From contig JALMGJ010000005.1 of the NCBI GenBank assembly GCA_023362775.1, positions 64,489,463 to 64,553,462 of the forward strand: a stretch of DNA of 64,000 nt, given 5' to 3'. Position numbers and translations under genes: made by a program. Source of the DNA: Charina bottae. Lineage: Eukaryota > Chordata > Lepidosauria > Squamata > Charinaidae. Shown here one piece after another: positions 34,141-44,615 of this stretch (position 1 is the stretch's first letter; the number at the start of each line of letters is the position of its first letter). Below the pieces are notes generated by a model that did no database searches, had not been told where the DNA came from, and was given only the letters and a program-made list of their open reading frames with translations.

Positions 34141-34799
34141 AGGCCAGGAAGACTGGGGCATATGGGAACTGCTAGGCAGGAAAGAACTGGACTGGACTAA
34201 GTCATTTCTACATGGACACTGTCACCATGCTGCAGATGTTCCCCAAACAGTAAGAACTATGCCTGCAAGGCTACAATTGTACTCACCAGAGCTGTTGCAG
34301 GAACACCCAGAGTTGATTTGCGCTCCCTCTAACTAATCCATACGGAAACTTAGAAATAGGCTTCCAGTCAGAGCTCTCATCATTGCCTCATTGCAATAGT
34401 TCATGGACAAACAAAAGGAAACCAGTGCTGCTGGCTGGAGTCTGGTTCAAGCACTCCAGAGCTCTCTGGAGGTTTTGAAAGTCTTGGGAGGTAGGATAAC
34501 CATGAGGCTGGAATCTCCTTCTACCATTGGTTTCTCCTGCCATTGAATCTTTTACATCAGAGGATGGCTGCCTTCAGGAATAATATCCCCGCCCCCAGAG
34601 ATGGGTTTAGCTCCCATCCTGATGATGTTCTGCAAGTCTTTGAAAACCTGGTTTTTTTCCCAGGTCTTGGGGAAGGTTGTTTGTGGAGTCCCTGGTGGTT
34701 GGCTGTTGTATAGTCTCTCTGAAGCTTAAGCTCTTTTTACTGTTTTTTATTTTAAGTGTAAAGCACTTAAAGCGCCCCCTAGATACTTAACCAGCAGAA
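34141..34799 (+). mobile_element. L2-type LINE C-terminal and 3' UTR fragment
   Basis: Around 34565-34660, codons follow the L2 ORF2 C-terminal pattern: an Ala-Ala-Phe...Asn-Asn-Ile-Pro stretch, then a Ser-Leu-Lys-Thr-Trp-Phe motif. A 3' UTR with TATAGTCTCTCTGAAGCTTA and a TTTTATTTTAAGTG end follows. The part before 34550 is only weakly alignable. It is dead, with stops in frame. Confidence 0.5.
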
Positions 34800-35105
34800 G
34801 TGAAAGGTAATGGAAAATTTCTGAACTGAGTTAAGATAAGATCACAGACAGTTCCCAGAAAAAGTAGCGGCAGGAAAGTAAAAGTTCAGAACAGCAGATT
34901 CAAGGTGTAGGAAAAATGCTAAAATCTTCAAAATTGGCACAAAAATAATAACAGGGAGACGATAACATTTGGAAGGAAAACAAAGTCCAAAACTAAAAAA
35001 TAAAATAAAAAGTAATCCCAAAAATAATGATAAGCACCAAGAGAGCCAGCTTCTCCTCGCTGTAGAAAGCCTCTCTTAGGGTACGCATACTTAAATATAT
35101 ATATA
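34800..35105 (-). mobile_element. 5' leader of the short LINE-like family (second copy)
   Basis: Ordered words match 8045-8324: GGTGTAGGAAAAA, then ACAAAAATAATAACAGGGAG, AAGTCCAAAACTAAAAAATA, and TAATCCCAAAAATAATGATA then AGCACCAAGAGAG. Unlike the first copy it continues past that point (CCAGCTTCTCCTCGCTGTAG) before the next SINE. No ORF part is attached, so the copy is 3'-incomplete. Confidence 0.6.
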
Positions 35106-35106
35106 C

Positions 35107-35300
35107 AATATATAAAGGGGCGCAGTAGCTCAGCGGGTTAAACCACTGAGCTGGTAGTCTGCTGACCATAAGGCCGGCGGTTCGAATCCGCGTGGCGAGG
35201 TGAGCTCTCGTCACTAGCCCCAGCTTCTGCAAACCCAGCAATTTGAAAGCTAAGGCAAGTAGATAAATGGGTACCACTCACGTGCGGCAATTTGCTGGCG
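35107..35300 (+). mobile_element. tRNA-derived SINE with consensus A and B boxes
   Basis: GGGGCGCAGTAGCTCAGCGG contains the A box (TAGCTCAGCGG), and GGCGGTTCGAATCCGC contains a perfect B box (GGTTCGAATCC). The body shares CCCAGCTTCTGCAAACC and GGGTACCACT with Sauria SINEs, but the sequence after 35285 (GGCGTCCTTTCAGGGGTCAC) is different. It may be one composite element with the L2-like tail at 35510-35625, which would make it about 515 bp. Confidence 0.75.
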
Positions 35301-35509
35301 TCCTTTCAGGGGTCACCCTCAAACCGAAAAGAAGACCTGGTTGATTCCTGTGGATAATGGCGGAGGACGGCAGATCCTGATGACAACTTCCTGGATGTCA
35401 GCAGCCGGCTTGGAAGCGAGGCATTCTGGGGCATGTAGTCCAATGCCTGCGGAAGAAGAGTCGGTTCCCTTACCCCCTCCCTAATGCACGGTAATTATAA
35501 CATTGTTAA

Positions 35510-35625
35510 ATATATGATGTATAATATATGTATTCAATGATTGTAAGCCGCCTAGAGCCCTCCGTCTAGGGAGGGGATAGGCGGGGTATAAATACGTTAA
35601 AAAAATAAATAAATAATAAATTTGG
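35510..35625 (+). mobile_element. L2-type 3' tail
   Basis: ATTGTAAGCCGCCTAGAGCC then CTCCGTCTAGGGAGGGGATA and GGCGGGGTATAAATAC, followed by AATA repeats, is the standard 3' end of reptile L2-group elements. It either belongs to the preceding SINE as a LINE-derived tail or is a separate truncated insertion. Confidence 0.6.
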
Positions 35626-36439
35626 TGATTTAGAAATGGGGTGGCCGGTCTTAATGTCCCTTTAAGGCTACAGCGCAGCTTGGAAAATGGTGACATCCCC
35701 ACCTCCCAGCTAGCTCTTACCAGTCGAAAGCAAAACGCTGTTTGCGATCTTCTGGCTGCAAGCAGCCGTCTGGAGGGCAAATGGGGTGATTCCAGGTGTT
35801 TCTCTGGAGAACACTCCTGGGCTTCAGGAAAACCTGCCTGAGCCTGAAAAAATTGCCATGTTGTCAGCTCCGCCCGCTTAGCCTGCAGGCACAGCTGTTC
35901 AGTCCGCCATGTCCCCACCGGAAGCCCTGCACACTTCCTTTCCTCATCATTTTTGGAAATTGCTTGTTAACTGCTTTTCAGCTATTGGAAACCTTTGGAT
36001 CAACATGTTTTTCAGCACTGGGGGAGTTTCGTTCAATCCTTAGTGAAATAAGTTTTAAATCCAAGTTTAAAGACTTAATTTTTTTTTTTTTTTGGAATAA
36101 GCAACAAAAGGGTGATTAAAACTTTGATTTTAGAAAGTTACAAATGGACTAAGGGTCCAGATAAATTTGAAATAAGATTTTGGAATTAATTATAACAATC
36201 CTTCCCATGGGAAAATATTTTTATTTTGAATTATTTTAAAAAAATAAGATAAGACTTAGAAATTGGTCACTAGAGGGAATTAGAGGGAAGTAAATATTAT
36301 AATTAAGGGAGAAGAACACTCAAATTCAACTTACAATTTCAGAATGAAGCAAAATATTGCTTCATTGGCATATTGAAGGATATTTTTGAACAATGGACCG
36401 AGAAGTTAATTTTAATAGTGTCTGCCTCTATAGATGGAC

Positions 36440-37706
36440 TGTCAGAGTCCAGTTTGACTCTGACTCTGAGGAAAACGAAACCAAACAGAAAAACGAAACT
36501 TACTCTGTGCAGCAACCAACAAGAACTCGTGATGAACAGGTACATGTTCAAAAGTGCAACACTCGTGATCAGTCTTGTGATGGACAGGTGCAAGACTCAG
36601 AGACACCAGAGGAGCAGATGCAGAGCAACGGACCCGGGAATGACCCAGCAGCGTGGGAGAATCCTGAGAAGCTGACTGGTGCTCCTAACTTACTTCCTAG
36701 TTCAGCACCAATCAGCATGAGAGAGAGGCAGGCAGATAAGCATGCCAAATAGAGGGAGTCCTGATTGGCTCCTGAGAAGAGAAGGTGCACTGAAAACAAG
36801 ATAAAAGGGTGAAAGAGCAAGGGCCCAATCGCTGGAGACAAACGTTCTTCTGACCTAACGGCGTCTTCAGGAGAAGCCCAGCCAGATTTGTCTTTGAAGT
36901 CCTGTCCTGTCACCGCTGTAGAATTGGAGCCAGATTTTCAACTCATTTCTGAATTAACCCCAGCTGCAAAAGAAGCCCAGTTCACTTCAGCATCAAGAGG
37001 GGTCGGAACGTTAGCTTGTAGTTTCTCAGAAAACCCCAGCAGGAGAGCTTCAGTCATTTTGGGTGTTTGTCAGCTGGCATCTTCGGCTTCACAGTGTTTG
37101 CCAGCCTTGGCAAGGCAACATACCGACGCTACAGCTAAGTACCTTGCTCAACCCTGTGCATCTTGTCATGTCAATCTCGGGTAACCATGTTCTCTCATTG
37201 GGGGGCTTTCTAGTTTATCATACCCTGCCCTGCCTGGCTTACAGGCAGCGTTGCCTAGTGATAGTAGCCTAGTCTGCCTTGCAGCTCCCATTCTGTTCCT
37301 TGCGGTTCCAGTCCAGTCTGCCTTGAAGTTTCAGTCCAGTGTTCCAGAAGAATCAGTCCAGTCTGCCTTGCAGATCCAGTCTAATCCTTTAGAACATCCA
37401 GCCTGTCCAGAGAATCCAGTCCAGTTATCCTGAAAATTCAATCCAGTCTTGTCAGCATTGACCCCAGTAATCCAAGACCTAACCTTGAGTCTCCTAGTCA
37501 ACCTTATCTACCTAGCATCTTTATCCACAACTGTTGTTCTACTTGTTGCTGAACTTTAGTTGTGTTACTGCATAGCTGCCTACCTCCAAGCACATCCAGT
37601 TGATCCAGTACTCTTCAGTTGTATAAATGGACTTATACTTGTAAATAGTTTTTATATAATAAAACTATTTCTATAAAGTTCTGGTGGTCATACTCCGAAC
37701 AGAACA
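36440..37706 (+). mobile_element. Solo LTR, copy 2 (1,267 bp)
   Basis: Same family as 6379-7799: it starts TGTCAGAGTCC, ends CCGAACAGAACA, with GATAAAAGG at 36800-36808 and AATAAA at 37658-37663. Perfect 5-bp TSD TGGAC lies at 36435-36439 and 37707-37711. It has about two minisatellite units against six in copy 1, plus a short insertion near 36590-36650 (CACCAGAGGAGCAGATGCAG) that copy 1 lacks. No internal region is attached. Confidence 0.88.
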
Positions 37707-37805
37707 TGGACTGGGTTTAAAAGGAAGAGGAACAAGTTTTACCTGACAAGATTGAGAGTGATCTAGAAAGTGGATTTAAAAATGACAGGCTACAGGTATG
37801 TCATG

Positions 37806-37824
37806 GAAAAAGATGTTACACTGG
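37806..37824. repeat. TSD of the nested L1, left copy (19 bp)
   Basis: GAAAAAGATGTTACACTGG occurs here and identically at 38917-38935, on either side of an L1 that ends in a poly(A) tail. Confidence 0.9.
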
Positions 37825-37860
37825 TCCCTGGTGCATTAACACTGGAGAAAACTTCTGGAA

Positions 37861-38160
37861 GTGATGACATCATTTAATAAAGAAATGAGAGAGAAGGAGT
37901 GCATTTTGAGACGGAGACAAGTTCCAGAACAGTTGAATGAAGATGTAGGAGAAAGGACTGTTTCTATATTAGATAAACCCTTGGAGATAAAAGAACAAGA
38001 CCTAGATTTGGAAATAGATAAAATTTTTAGAGAACAGAAAGTGTTTAAAGAACAAAAGTTAAGGATAATTTTTACTTTAAAAGTTAAAACATTTTTAGAG
38101 AAATATAAGACAGACATGAGGGAGGCACCAGGAGAACGTAAGAAGCATTTCATAGAATAG
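37861..38160 (+). pseudogene. L1 ORF1p RNA-recognition-domain fragment
   Basis: This 99-codon frame shows the L1 ORF1p RRM signature: a basic Arg-Glu-Lys-Glu start, Arg-Gln-Val-Pro-Glu, an Asn-Glu-Asp turn, Leu-Glu-Ile, then Glu-Ile-Asp-Lys-Ile-Phe-Arg and a late basic Arg-Lys-Lys-His segment. In L1, ORF1p trimerises through an N-terminal coiled coil and binds L1 RNA through this RRM and a C-terminal domain. Here the coiled coil is absent and the C-terminal domain is lost. The Asn-Ser...Ala-Arg stretch that normally follows Val-Tyr-Arg is replaced. It ends at a stop at 38158-38160. It is a dead fragment of the nested L1. Confidence 0.65.
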
Positions 38161-38706
38161 AATAGAAGTAAAGGATAGAGATAAATGGCTGACCTATAAG
38201 GACTTTTTATTGTTAAAATTGATGGATTGGCAGAAAAGGATAAATTGACACGTTTATTAAAAGAAAATTCAATTATTACTCTTTTAAAGATTAGAAACTA
38301 TTAATGGACTATTTGGAAAATGTTGGAGGGGCAGAGCTTATAAGAGGATTTGAAGATTAAATTATATATAAATTGATATATTAGATAAGAAATGTTTTTT
38401 AATGTGATTTACAGATTTAGAATGTAAGATGCATTTTATAGAATAGAATAGAAGTAAGGAATAGAGATAAATGGTTGATTTATGAGGACTTTTTATTATT
38501 AGAATTGATGGATTGACAGAAAATGAGAGATTGATATGTTTATTAAAAGAAAATTTAAACTATTATTTTTTTAAGAGTAGAAACTAATAATGGACTATTT
38601 GGAAAATACTGGAGGGGCAAAGTCTATATGAGGATTTGAAGATTAAATCATATATAAACTGATATATTAGACAAGAAATGTTTTTTTAATGTCATGTATA
38701 GACCTA
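38135..38706 (+). repeat. Tandem duplication, 286-bp unit
   Basis: GCATTTCATAGAATAGAATA at 38145 recurs as GCATTTTATAGAATAGAATA at 38431. The similarity runs through GGACTTTTTATT, AATTGATGGATTG, TATTTGGAAAAT and GATATATTAGA to AAGAAATG. A partial third copy (AATGTCATGTATAGACCTAG) follows. The coding trace Lys-Leu-Leu-Met-Asp-Tyr-Leu, then Gly-Gly-Ala-Glu-Leu-Ile, resembles the L1 ORF2 C-terminus and is present in both units. Confidence 0.85.
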
Positions 38707-38935
38707 GCATGTATGACAAATTTTGTAAAGTATTGTGACCAGAGATTAATCGGAAGCTGACTACTTTCTATGTTTCATCTTTTTTCTTTTTTTTCTTTGC
38801 TTTACTACACCTTTTTTTCTTCTTTCTTTGATTTGTATTTCTGTTTCTCTTCCCGTTTCCAACTTTTAACTATGTATATTCAAAACCCAATAAAATATTT
38901 TAAAAAAAAAAGAAAAGAAAAAGATGTTACACTGG

Positions 38936-39147
38936 ACATACAAAAGAAACTGGCTGATGTTTTAATAATTAAAAGGGATATACAAACAATTAACCAAGAG
39001 AGTGACCTGGATAATTTTCCTATATTGGATTTACAAAAGAGGCTTGTTAAAGTTTTGAAGAATTTTGTGAGAAGAGATAAAGAAAAAATGAAAAGAAATC
39101 AAGTTCTACAACATTATTTGATGGGACTAAAGATCAAAATTGTTTGA
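38936..39147 (+). pseudogene. Helical ORF fragment of the host LINE-like element
   Basis: After the right TSD the frame continues for about 70 codons to a stop at 39147. It is lysine-rich, with two similar helices (Leu-Asp-Ile-Gln-Lys-Lys-Leu and Leu-Asp-Leu-Gln-Lys-Arg-Leu) spaced about 34 residues apart. It suggests a coiled-coil or ORF1-type protein end. The frame joins to sequence left of the L1 (about 37712-37824), with at least one stop on that side. Family not assigned. Confidence 0.4.
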
Positions 39148-39555
39148 AGTAAAAGGAAGGAATATAAAGTTGGCTTATTTGATCAAGGTTAAAATAGATA
39201 TGTTGTTATCTCTGGTAGCCTTTAATGGACTTTTGCTGACATCAGGACTGAAATGATGAGTCTTTATGGATTTGTTTATAGATAAGAGATGGGATATGGT
39301 AAGAAGAGATCATTTGTTGTATTTTAAGGGAAGGTGATAAGTTACTAAAATTGTGTATACTTATTGTGATGAAGGGGGAAGTTACTTCTTTATATATTTC
39401 TTTTCTTTTTCTTTACTATATTTTTTCTTTCTTTTTTATTTCTTCTTTCTTTTCTGCACCTTTTTTTCTTTTTTTTCTTTTATTTTCTTAGTTTGTATTA
39501 GTTTTTACTGTTGTAATTGTAATCTTTATTAAAATTACTATTTAAAAAAAGGAGA

Positions 39556-40486
39556 GTATCATGACTAGGAGAAACCCAGAGGTTATGAAATTGAGCTAAA
39601 TAGCTCCATGGCCTGAGGATCATTATCATACTGCACAAGCAAAGCAGTCTCCGTGCATTCTTTAGAAAAATCTGAAATTCTTCAGTTAGATTAAAACATC
39701 ACCACCTACTAAATATCAGTGCCTTGATCCTGGCATTAAGCATATGTGAAACTGTGTCTTATACAGAGATTTTCATCATAACCAGAATAATTTCACATAG
39801 AACTGAAACTGAATAAAATGCTTAAGCAATTAATAATGCCTTTCACATAATAAATGTTTGCTGAACAAAATCTGTCCCAACTTTACACATTAATCAAAAG
39901 AGAATGCCACACAATTTTGTATAATTAAGTAGAAAGTCATTCATGAACAATAAAATGAAATGAACCAATATTAACCCTATGCTGTTTATTAATAGTAAAG
40001 GTACTCAATAGTCCACAGTGCAATTATTGCAGTTAATTGAAGGGTCATGTTATCAAAGATTAATAATTGGAAAGCATGTCAACAATCCATTCATCAGAGT
40101 TTTAAAGTGTAACAAACATTTTTTTTCTAGATAAAAAAAATGAAAACGTGATCTCTGCACTCCAATTCATTGTACTCATGGGGTGTAGGGATGCATAAGT
40201 AAAACATTTTTAACAATGGCCAAGAACATATTTTCATATTTCAGTTTCTAATACCTCATAACCTATGCGGACACATACTTGTTATCCCTTTCACTTTGTT
40301 TTTTAATCCACCTTAACCCATGGGTATATCTGTCTTTTGCCTTCTTGCACACATGATACAAGCCAATCGCTTCAAAAATACAGAAAGAGACTCAGTGAGA
40401 GCTAGGCTTCTCCATGAATGTGGAACCCACAGGCACCATGATATCTGAGAGGTCTGTGAATGCACACCATGCTATCTTCAAGTACC
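39556..40486. other. Non-coding span, nothing recognised
   Basis: AT-rich sequence with short A and T runs. No gene or family was recognised. Confidence 0.5.
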
Positions 40487-40703
40487 TTCAAGTCAGTGTT
40501 GATTCCTGGTGACTGCCTTGACAAGTCCTTGCAATTTTAATTGCAAGGTTTCCTAAAATGGTTTGTCCTTGCCTGCTTCCTAGGGCTGAGAGAAAGGGAC
40601 TGGCCCAAGGTCACCCAGCTGGCTTTGTGTCTAAGGCAGGACTAGAACTCATGGTCTCCCAGTTTCTAGCCAGGTGCCTGAACCAATACACCAAACTGGC
40701 TCA
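40487..40703 (-). mobile_element. tRNA SINE family B copy
   Basis: On the minus strand the head TGAGCCAGTTTGGTGTATTG leads into GAGTTCTAGTCCTGCC, CCAGCTGGGTGACCTTGG, and a 3' part with GCAAGGACTTGTCAAGGC. It is diverged from the 32333 copy. The tail is less clear, and a short internal duplication around TTGCAATTTTAATTGCAAGG is present. Confidence 0.75.
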
Positions 40704-40714
40704 CATACCCAGCC

Positions 40715-40795
40715 TAATATTTATTCATTCATTCATTCATTTACTTACTTTATTTCTATACCAACCATTTCCAAGGGCTGTGAGCAACTAACAAT
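40715..40795 (-). repeat. L2-type LINE tail remnant with (ATTC)n
   Basis: ATTCATTCATTCATTCATTT then CTATACCAACCATTTCCAAG, reversed, gives a LINE tail of the GGTATAGAAATAA(GAAT)n type. Confidence 0.45.
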
Positions 40796-41289
40796 TAGAA
40801 ATGTTATTTAAACTAAACACAACCCTCACACACTTACACATATAGAATCATATACCAGCTGGTTTCAAACCTTCCTTACAGCATGTCCTTCACCTGCGCT
40901 AGATGGAGCAACAGTCCAAATAAATTGGTTGCCCTGGCTTGTGCTTCTCCTCTATCTGCTTCCTCTAGGCCTTTATTGTGTTCCTCTTCTTTCCTCTTGA
41001 CTCAATAGCACAGCTCCTTGCCTTGCTTGGAGTGGAGAGCGAACAACTGGTGATGTCTAATCTGCCCCTGTATGCTATTGTCTGGACTCAGAAAGCAAGG
41101 ATGGAAATAGACAACGGCTTGGGTGCAGTTCGGGGGTAGGGGTGGGGGGCAGGAACAAAGGGTCAAATGGGTCAAAAAAGGAGAGAAGATAGCACAGGGA
41201 AAAACTGAAGCTAGGGCAGGAGGGAGGGGAGGAATAAGATGTGGAGGTGTAGAAATAAAGCATGTGCATATAGGTGATGATGGGAGAGG

Positions 41290-41775
41290 CAAATTTATTT
41301 TATTTATTTATTTTTATTTATTTAGATTTATATTACCGCCCATCTCCTCGAACGGAGGACTCTGGGCAGTTCACAATAAAAACCGTAATAAAATACAATA
41401 ATAATCAAAACATCAATAAATAAATATAACATCCAAGAGCAAGATGTTAATACTAAAAAGGGTTTCATGGGAACAACCAGCCCCAGGAGGAACTGTTAGC
41501 ATTCCCCTCCCATGCAAGGCGGCAGAACCAGGTCTTTAAATTTTTCCGGAAGGTCGGGAGCAAGGAGACCCGCCTTAGCTCTGGGGGCAAGATGTTCCAA
41601 AGGGCGGGCGCCACTGCAGAGAAGGCCCGCCTCCTGGACCCCGCTAGATGGAATTCTTTTGCTGATGGGGTCCGTAGCATGCCCTTTCTGCATGACCGGG
41701 TGGGGCAGGTCAATGTTCTGGGGACGAGACGTTCCCTTAGGTAACCTGGGAAATCATGTCTATATATGTGTGTAA
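41290..41775 (-). mobile_element. L2-type LINE ORF2 C-terminus and 3' UTR
   Basis: On the minus strand from about 41775, codons encode the typical L2/CR1 ORF2 ending: Val-Pro-Arg-Thr-Leu, then an Arg-Ala-Phe-Ser-Ala-Val-Ala-Pro-Ala-Leu-Trp-Asn motif, Leu-Pro-Pro-Glu-Leu-Arg, and a Phe-Arg-Lys-Asn-Leu-Lys-Thr-Trp motif. The 3' UTR ends with CTGCCCAGAGTCCTCCGTTC sense and an ATAAATAA tail at 41290-41335. It is alignable with 4401-4722 at high identity. The rest of ORF2 is missing, as in normal 5' truncation. The C-terminal frame is open from 41830 to 41465. Confidence 0.8.
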
Positions 41776-43440
41776 CATGATACGGAGTAGGAGGCACAGT
41801 TATTGGCTTGCAAAAGCTCAATAAAACCAAGGGAGTTTATTTCAGTGAAATTAATTTCTATTTGAGTAGAGTATTTTCAAGGCAATGGTTTTCAGTTTTG
41901 ATCCTTTCTCCATTCCTGGCTTTACTTGGGGTTCTTAAGGAAATTATTGGCCTCTCTGCCTCATCGTTTCTTGTTCTACAAAAAAGATGTTATGTAACTG
42001 AACACATCCCATAATAGTGAACTTGTAAATAGCTCTCATATTTGTGCCCGAGCATTGAACGCTTTCTGCTGGTTAGTTATGCCTAAAAAATTAAAAGCTT
42101 GGGAAGGTCTTACTAGAAATTTTCTAATAGATGTTCTTAAGTGTTTTACAACTTACTGCATTCACCAAAGCAGCAGCCATGTGCAAGCCCCCCTTCCCCA
42201 GTTCTTCTTCTTCTTTTTAAAGAAAAGGTTACAGTTCACGAAAAGTACATTCATTGTCTCACAGCACTTTTGACATAACTCTTCCTTACAAAATATAATC
42301 TTTACAACCTTTCCCTGAGGCAGATTGTTTCACTGATCATAATTAAGAGATTGTTCACAATAATTCTAGATCTGCCTTTAAAATAATTCTCAATCCATTG
42401 ACATTGATGGAATGTTGATGTTTGTGTATGGTTGAACATTAACAATCTGAATTAAATATTATTCATATAAATTAAAGTAACACTTGGTGATAGTAGAAAA
42501 CTAAATGAAAGCTTGAATCCATACTCTGAAATGGGGGCTTCAATTATGAGTTGGAGAGCTATTGTTAAGTGTAGCTGGTTTATTCATCACAGTAATAAAT
42601 GAAACAGTAAACTGAGCAGGATAGTGAGGAGTGGAATATGTGGATTCATAACCTCTTCACGATCTTCTAAAACATGAACAAAGTTTGGAAGCAATGTCAT
42701 CTGAACTGATCCTATAGTCCTGCAAGGCAGAAGTTGTTCTATCCCAGCCACCTTCAGAGTAATATAAGCAAGATGGAACAAAGGCCATGATTGTATCAAT
42801 AGGTGGAACTAAGTGGTAGAGTCAGGAAGACAAAGTTGGTAACAGAGAGGGAGGACTGAGATTGGGGAAGCATGCCCTCTGCTAGGAAGTACGGCTTTTG
42901 GCCCTGGAAGTAGTTTTGTTATCATTCAACAAGTAGTTAGAGCAGGAGGCTGAACGAGGGAGTTGTTAGCTAATAAAGACATTTAGTATAAATGAACCTC
43001 CGACTCATTATTATTAGAAGAGACTTTGAACCAATGATTAACTCTGCCAAAAGGCAAAGAGAAACTTTACTAAGAATGATCCAAAAGGGTTCCAGGGAAG
43101 CCTGAAAGGAAAGACAAAGAATGACTAGCACATTGCTAACTATTTTTTTTTTTTGGTGGGGGGGATTTCTTGGAAACCTCAAATACGGCAGTTAGAACCT
43201 GATCATGTAAATCCTATTTATTAACATTCTTCTATCTCTTGTTGGGTTCCTTTCATATGCCTTAGAGGAAAGAGAGAAAAATGTCTGCCGGAGGAAAGTG
43301 TAGGAAATGATAGAAATATACATTTCCCTTTCAATATGATTAGGGTTATTACTCATGAAACATGTTGGATTAACAGCCTGACATCAAGCCTAAGTTGGCA
43401 AATGTGGTTGCAGAAATGAAAAATGCTTCAGTGCCTGAAT
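41776..43440. other. Non-coding span, nothing recognised
   Basis: No coding motif or repeat family seen. T and G runs lie near 43145-43165. Confidence 0.5.
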
Positions 43441-43447
43441 TCTACTA

Positions 43448-43500
43448 TGTGTGTGTGTTTGTGTGTGTATAGTGTGTGTGTATATATATATAGTCTGTGT
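43448..43500. repeat. (TG)n/(TA)n compound microsatellite
   Basis: TGTGTGTGTTTGTGTGTGTA passes into TATATATATA, with point interruptions. Confidence 0.9.
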
Positions 43501-44254
43501 GTCAGAGTCCTGCTCTATTCTTACACTCTTTTCAATGCCTACTTTATAATTTCAACTGGTGCTGGTATAAAATTCATTTGTGGATGTATATATATATGTA
43601 TATGTAGCCATGACATCATACCTAATTTGGTTTGTTTATGTTTACTATCTAAAAAAAAAGAGAATGATAAATGAAGCTACTTCTAATTACAGTAAGCTGT
43701 TTCTTTGTGCTAAAGAACACACTCCTGCATCTGCCTTCCTTAAAATTCTTCAGAGTTGCTTGAAACTATTTGTGAATATTCCTAGTCAGAAGATTTTTTC
43801 CCCTAAATTCCTTGGGAAAATGTTCACTTTGTTGTTGATTATTATGATCTATAAATATACAACACAGAATTTTTAAAGGAGGAACTATAGATGATGCTTA
43901 TCAAGGAGTAGAGATCAAGACAATCAACCCTACTGTAGTAAAGATAAGCTGAGAAAATTATTAGATATGTCGCTGGAGAGCACTTACAGTATATTTGCTC
44001 TATTTTATTGCCATGAGACAGAGACAAAGGAGGATCTAGTCTTGGTCCTTCAAAAGCTGGGGAGAGGGGGACTCTAACTGAGGGCTACAGGGCAGTGGAA
44101 GATCACTGAAATTGCCGTCCCATCTCCATTTTCCAGTATCAGTGAGAAGTTGTGCATGGCAGGTGGTCATTATTTTAGCAGTAGTATCACTGAGCACAAT
44201 CTTTTAAGCCTTATTGCTACCAACAGGAAATCAGTACTACTAATATTAATAATG

Positions 44255-44615
44255 ATAGCAATAACAAGGCTAAATATTTGCATAGTGCTTCCAAAGCTCT
44301 TCATGTGCATTATCTAGTTGTAATCCTGCCATCAAGTCATGCATGTCAGTATTGTTGTAGGGGAGCGAAGAAAGGTTGGGGACAGTAGTTTTCTTTGTTG
44401 TTGTTGTTGTTCAGTCGTTTAGTCGTGTCCAACTCTTCATGACCTCATGGACCATAGCACGCCAGGCCTTCCTGTCGCCAGGCCTTCCTGTCCTCCACTG
44501 TCTCCCGGAGTTTACTCAAATAAGTTTTCTTAAGGCACCATAATGAGTATAGAGCAGAAGCAAGACTAAACCAGGAACTTCCTGATTTGCTGTTCAGTCT
44601 CTTACCCACTTTGAG
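44255..44615 (+). mobile_element. MIR/L2-like repeat, split by a BovB insertion
   Basis: TTTGCATAGTGCTTCCAAAG then CTCTTCATGTGCATTATCTA and GTTGTAATCC recall the CORE/MIR family 3' region. After the BovB piece, AAGACTAAACCAGGAACTTC then CTGATTTGC...CTCTTACCCA recalls the GGATTTGAACCCAGGTC ... CTCTTAACCA part. The inferred layout is consistent with one old element. The orientation is my estimate. Confidence 0.4.
44396..44522 (-). mobile_element. BovB (RTE) LINE 3' fragment with 9-bp TSD
   Basis: TTG repeats followed by CAGTCGTTTAGTCGTGTCCA then ACTCTTCATGACCTCATGGA and CCCGGAGTTTACTCAAA match the reverse complement of the BovB 3' end, which finishes in (AAC)n. Flanks AGTTTTCTT at 44387-44395 and 44523-44531 are identical. 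An internal 16-bp tandem duplication (GCCAGGCCTTCCTGTC) is present. Confidence 0.9.

Larger units (their letters stand above)
37825..38916 (+). mobile_element. L1 insertion with poly(A) tail and 19-bp TSD
   Basis: A 1.09-kb insertion starts TCCCTGGTGCATTAACACTG and ends AACCCAATAAAATATTTT plus an A-rich tail, inside perfect 19-bp duplications. It carries an ORF1 RNA-binding segment (37861-38160). That is followed by two tandem copies of a segment resembling the C-terminal end of L1 ORF2, then a pyrimidine-rich 3' UTR. An ordinary 5'-truncated L1 would hold only contiguous 3' sequence, so this copy is internally deleted or belongs to an ORF1-only family. Confidence 0.85.
35630..39555 (+). mobile_element. 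LINE-like element hosting a solo LTR and an L1
   Basis: A GC-richer leader (about 35640-35930) resembles an L1-type 5' UTR. AT-rich sequence and short coding remnants follow. The pyrimidine-rich 3' part (39390-39500) and the end AATCTTTATTAAAATTACTA plus an A-run resemble the 3' end of the element at 5481-8324. Subtracting the LTR (36440-37706) and L1 (37825-38916) insertions leaves about 1.5 kb, similar in size to that element. No RT is visible, so it is non-autonomous. The 5' boundary is uncertain and I found no TSD. Confidence 0.5.

Noticed and set aside
35107..35180. Possible functional tRNA gene (perfect A and B boxes)
   Set aside because: The sequence continues into a SINE body and does not fold into a complete cloverleaf with a proper acceptor stem; the same head starts other SINEs.
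35481..35918. 145-codon minus-strand open frame
   Set aside because: Antisense to a LINE-like leader and an L2 tail; no motif.
40730..40800. Possible CRISPR or satellite array (ATTC repeats)
   Set aside because: Simple tetranucleotide tail of an L2-type LINE in a vertebrate genome, with no spacers.
42587..42799. Possible exon (70-codon minus-strand frame)
   Set aside because: No splice-site context, domain or repeat motif; indistinguishable from chance.
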